From Streptomyces sp. A0958 (GTDB lineage Bacteria > Actinomycetota > Actinomycetes > Streptomycetales > Streptomycetaceae): 64,000 nucleotides of DNA. The stretch is from the NCBI RefSeq assembly GCF_004795035.1, contig NZ_SSBK01000026.1, positions 1 to 64,000 on the forward strand, written 5' to 3'. Below the pieces are notes generated by a model. That model did not search any database and was not told the DNA's origin. It was given only the letters and a program-made list of their open reading frames with translations. Below, piece by piece: positions 23,425-32,586 of this stretch (positions are counted from its first letter, which is position 1; each line of letters starts with the position of its first letter). The position numbers were made by a program, and so were the translations under genes.

Positions 23425-24582
23425 GTGACATACGTAGTGACTGTGGACGCCCTCATACCCAAGAACACTCCGGAGATGGACCCACTTCAACGCACTGGCG
23501 CGGTGGCCCTCATCGAAGATGGTTTTGCCTCCGTCGAGGCGATTGAGGGGCCCGATGGCATGGAAGTCGATCTTCTCGACACCGTCGTGGCCGTCTATCC
23601 AGGCGGCGCGCTTCTGAAGGTGTTCGTGGATGCGGCGGCTCTGGAGTTCGCGGAGGAGGCTGTCCGGTCAGTCGTGGGTGAACTGCTGGAAAGATCGGAG
23701 CTGTTGGCCGACTGGCAGATCGAGCGATGTGAGGTCGAACTGCACCCGGAGCTCGCCCAGGAGAGTCTCGCCGCTGCCGACGGTCCCGATGCCCCGCCCG
23801 ATGATCTGGCAGACCGTAAGGCGCGGCACACCGAGAGCCCCACGGCCGAGGACGACAGGGAGGGCTACGACGCCGAGGCGAAAGCTGAAGCGGTACGCGG
23901 TCAGATGCTGGCGCTGGCAGATGACCTGCGCTCCTTCCCGCCCGTGATGTTCGGCGTCCTGGACGCCGAAGGCGACGAGGAGGAAGAAGACGCCATCAAG
24001 TTCGCCGTCTCGCCGGAGGACGCCCAACTTGCTGCCGGTGCCTTGGTGTACGCGACCGACATCTTGGTGGACGAGCTGTTCCAAGACGTGCAGACCTTGA
24101 CGCAGGAGGACACCACCGCTGCTGAATGCGACGGTCCCCTGTGGCGCTTCGAGGACCTTCCCGAGCGATACGCCCTCCAGTACGACGCCCGTTTCGCTCG
24201 CCGCTTCCTGGTAACGGTCATCGCCATGACCACACGGTTCACAGACGGCAGCTTCCAGCGGCTCAGCTGTGTTGCTGAGGAACTCGCGCTGAAGCTATTG
24301 CTGACTGAGACCAACGTGACACTGGAAACTTTCGGGCTGCTCGACGACGGCGTCTCGGCTGCACTCGACTCGTTCGCTGACAACGTTTACGAGGACATGG
24401 ATCACGAGTGGCTCTACGACGACTCCATGGACGGCATCGACGAGAGCGCCGTTGGAGAGGCTCTCGGCGTGGCACCGATGGCGTTCAAGGCGTGGTTCAC
24501 CCCGTTTAACGAGGGCAGGTACGTCCACCCGTCCGCGGCGGACGAACCCGAGGGGGCGGCGCGCACCGGAGACCACGCGTAA
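23425..24582 (+). CDS. Hypothetical acidic cargo protein
   Basis: This 385-residue protein is read from GTG 23425 (VTYVVTVDALIPKNTPEMD). It is strongly acidic with low-complexity Asp/Glu stretches (residues about 115-145 and 185-195). The N-terminal 105 residues look like an alpha/beta unit with alternating strands (VVAVYPGGALLKVFVDAAA). The C-terminal half is helical (FARRFLVTVIAMTTRF, then LSCVAEELALKLLLTE). I do not recognise the family. There is no signal peptide or membrane segment. Placed between integrase and tRNA, it is cargo at the island edge. Confidence 0.7.
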   Translation: MTYVVTVDALIPKNTPEMDPLQRTGAVALIEDGFASVEAIEGPDGMEVDLLDTVVAVYPGGALLKVFVDAAALEFAEEAVRSVVGELLERSELLADWQIERCEVELHPELAQESLAAADGPDAPPDDLADRKARHTESPTAEDDREGYDAEAKAEAVRGQMLALADDLRSFPPVMFGVLDAEGDEEEEDAIKFAVSPEDAQLAAGALVYATDILVDELFQDVQTLTQEDTTAAECDGPLWRFEDLPERYALQYDARFARRFLVTVIAMTTRFTDGSFQRLSCVAEELALKLLLTETNVTLETFGLLDDGVSAALDSFADNVYEDMDHEWLYDDSMDGIDESAVGEALGVAPMAFKAWFTPFNEGRYVHPSAADEPEGAARTGDHA

Positions 24583-24614
24583 GTACGCCGCGCCCCTGCC
24601 CTTGCTGCAGGCAC

Positions 24615-25187
24615 TCAGATGCCGAGACTCTTCCGTCGCACCCGCAGGGAGTAGGACGTACCTTCGGGGCCACTGCTGCTGCCCCACCCAACACTGGTCG
24701 CGATGGCCCATCCCCGCTGCTCCTGCATCTGGCTCGCGAAGGTGCCCAAGTCACGGATCTCGCACCCGCATGTCAGCGTGAGCCGGATGCTGATGTACGG
24801 ACTCCGGGGATTGGGGTTGCGGCCCGTCGCCTCAGTCCACTCCACGTCGTGGACGTGTTCCTCCAGCCCGGTCCGGTTCTGGTCATGCTTGATCCCCTGA
24901 GCTTTGGCGTACTCGTCGAGGTCGTCGATCATGAACAGGTCGCTCGACCACTCGCCGGGCCAGACGGCGAACAGCCGCGACTTTCCGGCGACAGCGCGCT
25001 CGTAGGCGGCCCGATCGTTGCCATGGGTGACTCTGCCGTCATCATGAACCTCGATATAGCAGGTGGTACGCGCGGTGTACGGAAAGTCGATTCCCACCGC
25101 TGCTGCACTTCTCGGCTCCACTTGCCCCCCTGGTTGGCTCGGTTCCAACCGCGCCGGTCTTGGGGTCGCCGATTCACGAATACGCAT
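24615..25187 (-). CDS. Hypothetical protein at island edge
   Basis: This 190-residue protein is read from ATG 25187; the frame stays open upstream into the tRNA region, but that part is not protein-like. Features are a strand region CYIEVHDDGRVTHGNDRAAY, then SRLFAVWPGEWSSDLFMID, a charged linker and RLTLTCGCEIRDLGTFASQM with two nearby Cys. Family unknown. It converges with the preceding cargo gene (32-base gap). The ribosome site is weak, so the start is tentative. Confidence 0.6.
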   Translation of the reverse strand: MRIRESATPRPARLEPSQPGGQVEPRSAAAVGIDFPYTARTTCYIEVHDDGRVTHGNDRAAYERAVAGKSRLFAVWPGEWSSDLFMIDDLDEYAKAQGIKHDQNRTGLEEHVHDVEWTEATGRNPNPRSPYISIRLTLTCGCEIRDLGTFASQMQEQRGWAIATSVGWGSSSGPEGTSYSLRVRRKSLGI

Positions 25188-25302
25188 ACGGCGATCCCTG
25201 CTACGCACCTCACCGTAAGGGAGGAGAGCAGGTGCCCGCTGGGAGACTATGACCAAGATCTTCTCCCAGATTTCTCCCAAACGATCACCAGAGATGCAGG
25301 AG

Positions 25303-25331
25303 GGGCCTGACCCGCGATGCGGATCAGGCCC
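25303..25331 (-). terminator. Hairpin downstream of tRNA-Pro
   Basis: GGGCCTGA (25303-25310) pairs with TCAGGCCC (25324-25331) around a 13-base loop. It lies 22 bases beyond the tRNA 3' end and probably ends tRNA transcription. It also lies in the stretch where the attachment-site junction must be. Confidence 0.55.
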
Positions 25332-25352
25332 CTGACCTGGTGTTTCAGCTGT

Positions 25353-25425
25353 CGGGGTGGCGGGATTTGAACCCACGACCTCTTCGTCCCGAACGAAGCG
25401 CGCTGCCAAGCTGCGCTACACCCCG
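25353..25425 (-). tRNA. tRNA-Pro (anticodon CGG), island attachment site
   Basis: On the minus strand the acceptor arms CGGGGTG and CACCCCG pair. The D-arm contains TAGCGCAGCTTGGCAGCGC, the anticodon loop is TTCGGGA within a CTTCG/CGAAG stem (anticodon CGG), and the T-arm has GGTTCAAATCC. CCA is not encoded. The 3' end faces the integrase-bearing island, as expected for a tyrosine-integrase target, so this is the right attachment site. The matching left copy was not seen in the window. Confidence 0.93.
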
Positions 25426-25521
25426 ATCGCCACCGGTCTCCCGGCGACATCGATTACTTTAGCCCACCGGCGCCCGGAGACGAAATCCGGTTTTTGTCGG
25501 GAACGGTCTGTGCGGCGTGGA

Positions 25522-26463
25522 TCACGCGTTCCGGGGCGTCAGTGTCAGCAGGGTCGCCTCCGGCGGGCAGGCGACGCGGACCGGGGCGTAGCGGCTGGTG
25601 CCGCAGCCGGCCGAGACGTGGAGGTAGGCGCGGTTGCCGTGGGCGTAGTGGGTGGAGAGGCCCTTGACGCGGTCCGTGTCCAGGTCGCAGTTGGTGACCA
25701 GGGCGCCGTAGAAGGGGATGCAGACCTGGCCGCCGTGGGTGTGACCGGCCAGGATCAGGGGGTAACCGTCCGTGGTGAAAGCGTCGAGGGAGCGCAGGTA
25801 GGGGGCGTGGACGACGCCGATCGAGAGGTCGGCGCCCGTCTCGGGGCCGCCGGAGACCTCGGCGTAGCGGTCGCGCTTGATGTGGGGGTCGTCCAAGCCG
25901 GTGAAGGCGAGCTCCAGGCCGTCGAGCTTGAGGCGGCCGCGGGTGTTGGACAGGTTCAGCCAGCCCGCCTCGTCGAAGGCGTCGCGCATCGGCTCCCACG
26001 GGTTGTGGACGACGCCGACCGCCGGGGCGTTCCCGTTCAGGCCGTGCTTGCCCGACGCCTTCTCGAAGAGGTAGCGGACCGGGTTGCGGAGCTTGGGGCC
26101 GTAGTAGTCGTTGGAGCCGAACACGTACACCCCCGGGAACTCCATCAGCGGGCCGAGCGCGTCCAGCAGCTCCGGCACGGCCTCGGGGTCCGAGAGGTTG
26201 TCGCCGGTGTTCACGACGAAGTCCGGGCGCAGCCCGGCCAGTGACTGGAGCCAGGCGCGCTTCTTGCGCTGGCCGCTGACCATGTGCACGTCGGAGATCT
26301 GGAGGACGCGCAGCGGGCGTGCCCCCTGCGGGAGCACCGGGACCGTCACCCTGCGCAGACGGAACGAGCGGACTTCGAAGCCTGCCGCGTAGACGAGACC
26401 GGCGGCGCCGGCCGCGGCGGTGACCGCCGTGATTTTCAGGGGTACTCCGTAGCGTGCGCGCAT
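25522..26463 (-). CDS. Metallophosphoesterase (calcineurin-like)
   Basis: This 313-residue protein starts at ATG 26463 with an N-terminal membrane anchor (ITAVTAAAGAAGLVYAAGF). Metal-binding motifs run in order: DVHMV (ISDVHMVSGQ), GDN (VVNTGDNLSD), the GSND variant of GNH(D/E), and GHTHGGQV. This is the YkuE-like subgroup of calcineurin-fold phosphoesterases, presumably acting at the membrane. It is the first chromosomal gene past the tRNA and is divergent from the GatB/YqeY gene. Substrate unknown. Confidence 0.88.
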   Translation of the reverse strand: MRARYGVPLKITAVTAAAGAAGLVYAAGFEVRSFRLRRVTVPVLPQGARPLRVLQISDVHMVSGQRKKRAWLQSLAGLRPDFVVNTGDNLSDPEAVPELLDALGPLMEFPGVYVFGSNDYYGPKLRNPVRYLFEKASGKHGLNGNAPAVGVVHNPWEPMRDAFDEAGWLNLSNTRGRLKLDGLELAFTGLDDPHIKRDRYAEVSGGPETGADLSIGVVHAPYLRSLDAFTTDGYPLILAGHTHGGQVCIPFYGALVTNCDLDTDRVKGLSTHYAHGNRAYLHVSAGCGTSRYAPVRVACPPEATLLTLTPRNA

Positions 26464-26542
26464 GCGCCCATCGTCGCAGACGACGCGGGCCCGCGGGAAA
26501 ACAGGCGGGCGCAGGGCGCCTCGCACCTGCCACAATCACCCC

Positions 26543-27007
26543 ATGACCACGCTCAAGTCCAAGCTCAAGGAAGACCTCACCACGGCCATGAAGGCGCGTG
26601 ACGAGCTGACCTCGTCCACGCTCCGGCTGACCCTCACCGCGATCACCAAGGAGGAGGTCGGCGGCAAGACCGCCCGCGAACTCTCCGACGACGAGGTGCA
26701 GAAGGTCATCGCCAAGGAGGCCAAGAAGCGCCGCGAGGCGGCCGAGGCCTTCGCCAAGGGCGGCCGGACCGAGCAGGCCGAGCGGGAGAAGCGGGAGGGC
26801 GAGCTGCTCGAGACGTACCTCCCGCAGCAGCTGAGCGACGAGGAGTTGGCCGCGATCGTGGCGTCCGCCGTCGACGAGGCGAAGGCCGCCGGGGCGGAGG
26901 GGCCGCGCGCGATGGGCGCCGTCATGAAGATCGTCAACCCCAAGGTCGCGGGCCGCGCCGACGGCGGCCGGGTGGCCGCCGAGGTGAAGAAGCTCCTCGC
27001 GGGCTGA
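26543..27007 (+). CDS. GatB/YqeY domain-containing protein
   Basis: This 154-residue protein starts at ATG 26543 (MTTLKSKLKEDLTTAMKARD). It is the standalone YqeY domain: helical throughout, with LRLTLTAITKEEV, then ETYLPQQLSDEEL and GAVMKIVNPKVAGRADGG. The domain resembles the tRNA-binding tail of GatB, and free-standing copies may assist tRNA or amidotransferase functions. Length is normal for the family. A 22-bp inverted repeat follows. Confidence 0.9.
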   Translation: MTTLKSKLKEDLTTAMKARDELTSSTLRLTLTAITKEEVGGKTARELSDDEVQKVIAKEAKKRREAAEAFAKGGRTEQAEREKREGELLETYLPQQLSDEELAAIVASAVDEAKAAGAEGPRAMGAVMKIVNPKVAGRADGGRVAAEVKKLLAG

Positions 27008-27031
27008 GGCCGGGCGGGGCCACCACCTGCG

Positions 27032-27083
27032 GATACGAAGGAGGGGCGCCCCCGGTCATCGGGGGGCGCCCCTCCTTCGTATC
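27032..27083. terminator. Bidirectional terminator
   Basis: A perfect 22-bp inverted repeat (27032-27053 with 27062-27083) with an 8-base loop lies between the convergent YqeY and penicillin-binding protein genes. It can serve both directions. Confidence 0.88.
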
Positions 27084-27095
27084 GCTGTGTGCGGC

Positions 27096-29354
27096 TCAGG
27101 GGCCGTTCGTGCCGCCGTCGTTCTGGCCGCGGCCGTGACCGTTGTTCCCGCCGATCAGGTTCGGCGAGATGCTGATGCCGGGGAACGGGTCGTGGTCGTC
27201 ACCGGGCTTGTTGTCGTCGCCCGGCTTGTTCTTGTCCCGGTCCTTGTCCCGGTCCTTGTTCTTGTCCTGCTCTTCCTTCTGCTTCGCCCGCGGCACGTCG
27301 ACGTGGTTGAAGGCCGGGGTCTCCGAGGAGGTCAGGGAGCCGGTCATCGCCGTACGCCATATCGGGCCGGGGAGGCAGCCACCGCAGACCTTGTCGTAGT
27401 ACTGGCCACCGATGACGATGTCGGTCATTTGTTCCTGCTTGGCGCCGTCACTGCCGACCCACACCGCCGTGGACAGGTTGGGCGTGTACCCGACGAACCA
27501 GACGTTCTTGCGCTCGTCGGTCGTACCGGTCTTGCCCGCGTTGTCACGGTCGCTGAGGCCGGCCTGCGTACCGGTGCCGTCCTCGACGACACCCTTCAGC
27601 ATCTGGTTGATCGTGTCGGCCGTGTGCTCGCTCATGGCCCGGTTGCAGCTCGTCTTCGGCACGTCCATCTTCTTGCCGTCCGGCTTGGTCACCGAGAGGA
27701 GCGCGATCGGAGTGCAGTACGTGCCGCGGTTGGCGAAGGTGGCGTACACCGAGGCCATGGCCAGGGGCGTCGACTCCTGGCTGCCGAGGGTGGTGGTGGG
27801 GATCTGCAGCAGCTTCTTGTTGTCGCCGCGGTCGTAGCCGACCTTCTTCGCCATCGCGAGCGTCTCGCAGAGGCCGGCCTTCTGCTCCAGCTTGGCGAAG
27901 TAGGTGTTGATCGACTTGCCCAGCGCGCTGGTCATGTCGAACATGCCCTTCTCCGACTCCGTCTCGTTCTCCACGTCCCACGGCTTGTCGTCCGCGGGGC
28001 CACCCTCACACGTGCGGAAGGCGTCAGCGGGCAGAGTTATCGAGGAAGGAGTGTCGAAGCTCTGAGCCGGGCTGATCCCCTTCTCCAGCGCCGCCGCCGC
28101 GGTGATCGGCTTGAAGGTCGACCCCACCTGGAAGCCGGCGTAGCTGCCGCCCATCTTGTGGTCGACGGAGAGGTTTAGCACGGTCTGGTGCTTGGACGCG
28201 TCGAGACCGTACGGCCGGGACTGGGCCATCGCCAGGATCTGCCCGGTGCCGGGCTGGACCTGGACGAGCGCGGCCGCGACCTTGTCGTCCTTGTTGACCC
28301 GGGAGGTGGCCGCCTGGTTGGACGCGGCCTGCGACCGGGGGTCCAGGGTCGTTTTGATGGTCAGTCCGCCGGTCGCCCAGAGCTTGGCGCGGTCCTTCGA
28401 GGTCTTGCCGAAGGCCGGGTCGCTCGTGACGATCTGGCGTACGTAGTCGCAGAAGAAGCCGGCACCGCTGACGGCGGTGATGCAGCCGTTCTGCGGCCGT
28501 TTGACCTTCAGCTTGATCGGGGTGTCCTTGGCCTTGTCGGCCTGCTGCTGCGAGATCTTTCCGACGTCCGCCATCCGCTGGAGCACGGTGTTGCGGCGCT
28601 TGGTCGCTTCCTCCGTGTCATTGATCGGGTCGTAGCGGCTGGGCGACTGCACGATCCCGGCCAGCAGCGCCGCCTCCTCCAGCTTCAGGTCCTTCGCGGA
28701 CTTGGAGAAGTAGCGCTGGGAGGCCGCCTCGACGCCGTACGCCTGCTGCCCGAAGAAGGTGATGTTGAGGTAGTTCTCCAGGATCTTCCTCTTGCCGAGC
28801 TCTTCCTCGACCTGGATCGCGTACTTCAGCTCCTGGACCTTGCGGCCCAGCGTCTGCTGCGTGGCCTCGGCGACCTTGGCCGGGTCGTCGCCCGCCTCCT
28901 CGACGAAGACGTTCTTCACGTACTGCTGGGTGAGGGTCGACGCGCCCTGCGCGGTCCCGCCCGCCTGTACGTTGCTGTTCATCGCGCGCAGGATGCCCTT
29001 GAGGTCGACCGCGCCGTGCTCGTAGAAGCGGGCGTCCTCGATCGCGACGATCGCGTTCTGCATGTACGGGGAGATGCTGGTCAGCGGCACCACCGTGCGG
29101 TCGCGGGAGTAGACCGTGGCGATCAGGCCGCCCTTGTTGTCCAGGATCTTGGTGCGCTGACTCAGCGGCGGAGTCTTCAGATTGGCCGGGATCTCGTCGA
29201 ACCCGTCGACCGTCCCCTTGGCGGTGAGACCCAGTGCTCCGGCGGCCGGCAGCGCGATGCCCGCCAGAACGACTCCCGAGAGTGCGGCGACACCGAGGAA
29301 CTTGGCGGCCTGCTGGGTCGTCGTGAGACCCCCGCCCGAGCGCTTCTTTGGCAT
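27096..29354 (-). CDS. Class A penicillin-binding protein
   Basis: This 752-residue bifunctional peptidoglycan synthase has a cytoplasmic tail, a transmembrane anchor at about 18-42 and a GT51 transglycosylase domain (EDARFYEHGAVD with the catalytic Glu; then QGASTLTQQYVKN). The transpeptidase domain has the SxxK motif in GSTFKPI, SxN in GKSINTY and KTG in GKTGTTDE. The C-terminal tail is Lys/Asp-rich, then Gly/Asn-rich (about 690-752). It polymerises and cross-links cell wall outside the membrane. It is divergent from wblA, an arrangement I recall from other streptomycetes. Confidence 0.93.
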   Translation of the reverse strand: MPKKRSGGGLTTTQQAAKFLGVAALSGVVLAGIALPAAGALGLTAKGTVDGFDEIPANLKTPPLSQRTKILDNKGGLIATVYSRDRTVVPLTSISPYMQNAIVAIEDARFYEHGAVDLKGILRAMNSNVQAGGTAQGASTLTQQYVKNVFVEEAGDDPAKVAEATQQTLGRKVQELKYAIQVEEELGKRKILENYLNITFFGQQAYGVEAASQRYFSKSAKDLKLEEAALLAGIVQSPSRYDPINDTEEATKRRNTVLQRMADVGKISQQQADKAKDTPIKLKVKRPQNGCITAVSGAGFFCDYVRQIVTSDPAFGKTSKDRAKLWATGGLTIKTTLDPRSQAASNQAATSRVNKDDKVAAALVQVQPGTGQILAMAQSRPYGLDASKHQTVLNLSVDHKMGGSYAGFQVGSTFKPITAAAALEKGISPAQSFDTPSSITLPADAFRTCEGGPADDKPWDVENETESEKGMFDMTSALGKSINTYFAKLEQKAGLCETLAMAKKVGYDRGDNKKLLQIPTTTLGSQESTPLAMASVYATFANRGTYCTPIALLSVTKPDGKKMDVPKTSCNRAMSEHTADTINQMLKGVVEDGTGTQAGLSDRDNAGKTGTTDERKNVWFVGYTPNLSTAVWVGSDGAKQEQMTDIVIGGQYYDKVCGGCLPGPIWRTAMTGSLTSSETPAFNHVDVPRAKQKEEQDKNKDRDKDRDKNKPGDDNKPGDDHDPFPGISISPNLIGGNNGHGRGQNDGGTNGP

Positions 29355-29740
29355 GGGGGCAGCCTACGTTCTCATTCGCCGGACACACGTATATGCCTTG
29401 GCCTAAGCTGCTCTCAACTGTCACAGCAGTCCGGTTCCGTATCAACCCCCGTGCACGATCCGGCCACACGCTCAGGCGCTCCCGAATTCGCCTCGTGTGT
29501 CACCGAACGTCCGTTGTGGTTCTGGTGAACTGTCCCGATTCTGACGGGATAGTCGCGCATGTCCTCGCCTCACTCCCCTGGGTGATCTGCCGCATACGCA
29601 TAGTCCGTTCGGGCCATTCAAGATTGGGCCCGAAGGGGGTGTTGTGCTGTCGCCACCTTCCGTAACGTCCTCAACTGGCAGCGGTGAATATGCCGCTGCC
29701 GCCGTGGGGGAGCCTCGATTCGGGAGAGGACGGCGCCGGG
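29355..29740. promoter_or_regulatory. Divergent control region of PBP gene and wblA
   Basis: These 386 bases carry no supported gene. They hold the promoters of the penicillin-binding protein (minus) and wblA (plus); the wblA leader appears long. No operator could be assigned with confidence. Confidence 0.5.
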
Positions 29741-30091
29741 ATGGGCTGGGTAACCGACTGGAGTGCGCAGGCAGCCTGCCGCACTACCGATCCGGATGAA
29801 CTGTTCGTACAAGGGGCAGCGCAGAACAGGGCCAAGGCGGTGTGCACCGGATGCCCGGTGCGGACCGAGTGCCTGGCCGACGCGCTGGACAATCGCGTCG
29901 AGTTCGGCGTGTGGGGCGGGATGACCGAGCGGGAGCGCCGCGCATTGCTGCGCAGGCGTCCGACCGTGACGTCCTGGCGCCGACTGCTGGAGACCGCCCG
30001 CAGCGAGTACGAGCGGTCCACGGGCATCCTGCCCGTGGCGATCGGGCTGGAGGACGACGAGCTGCACGAGACGTTCGCCGCCGTGGGATAG
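29741..30091 (+). CDS. wblA: WhiB-like regulator WblA
   Basis: This 116-residue protein starts at ATG 29741 (MGWVTDWSAQAAC) with GGAGAGGA upstream. The four cysteines that bind the [4Fe-4S] cluster are in AACRT, then CTGCPVRTEC. The WhiB turn GVWGGMTERERRALLRRR follows. Sequence and position next to the PBP and paired ArsA-like ATPases match Streptomyces WblA, a global regulator that promotes aerial growth and sporulation and represses antibiotic production. An upstream in-frame ATG at 29684 exists but departs from the usual WblA N-terminus. Confidence 0.9.
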   Translation: MGWVTDWSAQAACRTTDPDELFVQGAAQNRAKAVCTGCPVRTECLADALDNRVEFGVWGGMTERERRALLRRRPTVTSWRRLLETARSEYERSTGILPVAIGLEDDELHETFAAVG

Positions 30092-30138
30092 ACCGGCGGC
30101 AGCACGTACGGCTTACGGAGTACGAGGGGCTGGGCAGC

Positions 30139-31518
30139 TCAGACCGGGGTGGAGCCGGTCGCGAGCCGGTCCCCGATGGCTCGCAGCCCCGAGAGGTCGT
30201 GGACGTCTCCGGGCAGCGCGGCCACGGCGGTGACGGCCACCTCGGGATGCAGCGCGGTGAAGCGGTCGCGTGTGTCCTGTTCGCGCGCGACCATCTGCAT
30301 GCGTTCGGCATGCAGACGCAGCAGGGCTGCCGTCAGTTCTTCGGTGGTGACATCCGGTGTGACCTCTGTGGTGGCATCTGCCGTGACGTCGGCTTCGGGC
30401 GTGGCGTCCGAGTCGGCTTCGCGTGCGTGGGATGCGGCGGTGTCAGGGGGCGGTGCGGACCCGGCCGCAGGGGAGTCGGCGGGCTCACGAAGTCCAGCCT
30501 TCCCGGTCGCCTGATCCACAATGCCGTCGTCTTCAAGATTTTCTGCGGCGGTCAGCGCCTGCTCGGCCGAGAGCCGCGCGGCGTCACTGCCGTGGACCCG
30601 GTTGAGCACCAGGCCCGCCAGCGGCATGTCCTCCGCGGCCAGGCGTTCCACGAAGTACGCCGCTTCGCGGAGCGCGTCCCGCTCCGGCGTCGCGACGACG
30701 AGAAACGCCGTACCGGGCGCCTGAAGGAGTCTGTACGTGGCATCGGCCCGGGTACGGAAGCCGCCGAACATGGTGTCCATCGCGGCGACGAAGGTCTGTA
30801 CGTCACGCAGGAACTGGCCGCCGAGCAGCTTGCCCAGCGTCCCGGTCATCATCGACATTCCCACGTTGAGGAACTTCATTCCGGCCCGGCCGCCCATCTT
30901 CGCCGGTGCCATCAGCAGCTTGATGAACTTCCCGTCCAGGAACGAGCCCAGTCGCTTCGGCGCATCCAGGAAGTCCAGCGCGGACCGCGACGGCGGGGTG
31001 TCGACGACGATCAGGTCCCACTCCTCGCGCGCTCGCAGCTGGCCGAGCTTCTCCATCGCCATGTACTCCTGCGTGCCCGCGAAGCCGGCCGACAGGGACT
31101 GGTAGAAGGGGTTCTCCAGGATCGCGCGGGCCCGCTCGCCGTCCGCGTGCGCCTCGACGATCTCGTCGAAGGTCCGCTTCATGTCGAGCATCATGGCGTG
31201 CAGTTCACCGGCGCCCTCGCCCTCGATGCCCTTCACCCGGCGCGGGACGTTGTCCAGCGAGTCGATGCCCATGGACTGGGCGAGCCTGCGGGCCGGGTCG
31301 ATGGTGAGGACGACGACCTTGCGGCCGCGCTCCGCCGCCCGTACCCCTAGCGCCGCGGCGGTGGTCGTCTTGCCGACGCCGCCCGAGCCGCAGCACACGA
31401 TGATCCGGATGTCCGGGTCGTCGATCAGGGCGTCGGTGTCCAGCAGGGGGACGGGGTCCGCCACGCCCGCTTCCCCGCCCGTGTCCCCGGCCGCTCCCGC
31501 GTTCGTGCGTGCTGTCAT
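30139..31518 (-). CDS. ArsA/GET3-family ATPase (second of pair)
   Basis: This 459-residue protein has a deviant Walker A P-loop CCGSGGVGKTTTAAALG, around residues 42-58. Switch-like motifs follow: VLTIDPARRLAQ and LIVVDTPPSRSALDF. A low-complexity Asp/Glu/Thr/Ala insertion occupies about 330-400. The family includes arsenite-pump ATPases and tail-anchored protein chaperones; the paired actinobacterial proteins have no assigned substrate. The start ATG at 31518 overlaps the upstream gene's stop by four bases, so the two ATPases are made together and may form a heterodimer. Confidence 0.87.
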   Translation of the reverse strand: MTARTNAGAAGDTGGEAGVADPVPLLDTDALIDDPDIRIIVCCGSGGVGKTTTAAALGVRAAERGRKVVVLTIDPARRLAQSMGIDSLDNVPRRVKGIEGEGAGELHAMMLDMKRTFDEIVEAHADGERARAILENPFYQSLSAGFAGTQEYMAMEKLGQLRAREEWDLIVVDTPPSRSALDFLDAPKRLGSFLDGKFIKLLMAPAKMGGRAGMKFLNVGMSMMTGTLGKLLGGQFLRDVQTFVAAMDTMFGGFRTRADATYRLLQAPGTAFLVVATPERDALREAAYFVERLAAEDMPLAGLVLNRVHGSDAARLSAEQALTAAENLEDDGIVDQATGKAGLREPADSPAAGSAPPPDTAASHAREADSDATPEADVTADATTEVTPDVTTEELTAALLRLHAERMQMVAREQDTRDRFTALHPEVAVTAVAALPGDVHDLSGLRAIGDRLATGSTPV

Positions 31519-32504
31519 GAACCCGCCCCTCGTCCGGACTCCCCTTCGCCCGCGCCCTGTTCCCGGAGCCCGGCCGCCAGGTCGTGGAGCCCCGCCAGGT
31601 CCACCCCCTCGCCGATCAGCGGGAGCTCGTATCCCGGCAGGCCGAGACCGGCCAGCACGGCGCGCTGTTCACGCTCCAGTCCGACCCGCTGGGAGTGCTC
31701 GGCGGCCTGCTCGACCAGGGGGCGTACGAGCCCCGCGGCGCCGGTCACGCCGGCCCGCGTCAGCGTCTTGGCGATCTCCTTGCGCCGGCCGCCGACAGTG
31801 GCACGCAGCGCGTCCCCGTCCAGCAGCTGCGGGCGCACCATGTTCACGATGACGCGGCCCACGGGCAGTTCGGCGGCCCGCAGCTCCGCGATGCCGTCCG
31901 CGGTCTCCTGGACCGGCATCTCCTCCAGCAGGGTCACCAGGTGCACCGCGGTCTCCGGGGACTTCAGCACCCGCATCACAGCCTGCGCCTGATTGTGTAT
32001 AGGACCGATCCGGGCGAGCCCGGCCACCTCGTCGTTCACATTGAGGAAGCGGGTGATGCGGCCGGTCGGCGGGGCATCCATGATCACGTAGTCGTAGACG
32101 AACCGGTTCTGCCGGTCCTTGCGGCGCACGGCCTCGCACGCCTTGCCCGTCAGCAGGACGTCCCGCACGCCGGGCGCGATCGTGGTCGCGAAGTCGATCG
32201 CGCCGAGCTTCTTGAGCGCCCGGCCCGCGCTGCCGAGCTTGTAGAACATCTGGAGGTAGTCGAGGAGCGCGAGTTCCGCGTCGATCGCGAGCGCGTACAC
32301 CTCGCCGCCGCCCGGGGCGGCGGCGATCTTGCGCTCCTCATAAGGCAGGGAGTCCGCCTCGAAGAGCTGGGCGATGCCCTGTCTGCCCTCGACCTCGACG
32401 AGGAGGGTGCGCCTGCCCTCGGTCGCGAGGGCGAGCGCGAGGGCGGCGGCGACCGTGGTCTTACCGGTACCGCCCTTGCCGCTGACGACCTGGAACCTGC
32501 TCAC
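31515..32504 (-). CDS. ArsA/GET3-family ATPase (first of pair)
   Basis: This 329-residue protein is read from GTG 32504 (VSRFQVVSGKGGTGKT). The P-loop SGKGGTGKTTVAAA sits almost at the N-terminus, and VIMDAPPTGRITRFLNV is the switch II-like element. It lacks the long insertion of its partner. It is the first gene of the two-gene operon and is divergent from the DUF4177 gene. The start eight residues into a longer open frame is chosen because the P-loop then has the usual N-terminal spacing. Confidence 0.87.
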   Translation of the reverse strand: MSRFQVVSGKGGTGKTTVAAALALALATEGRRTLLVEVEGRQGIAQLFEADSLPYEERKIAAAPGGGEVYALAIDAELALLDYLQMFYKLGSAGRALKKLGAIDFATTIAPGVRDVLLTGKACEAVRRKDRQNRFVYDYVIMDAPPTGRITRFLNVNDEVAGLARIGPIHNQAQAVMRVLKSPETAVHLVTLLEEMPVQETADGIAELRAAELPVGRVIVNMVRPQLLDGDALRATVGGRRKEIAKTLTRAGVTGAAGLVRPLVEQAAEHSQRVGLEREQRAVLAGLGLPGYELPLIGEGVDLAGLHDLAAGLREQGAGEGESGRGAGS

Positions 32505-32586
32505 GTATTCGAGCCTAACCAGTCGCACCGCAGGCTACGCACGAGGCTGCGCATGCCCGGGATTGCGCAGGCATTACAGTCGGGCC

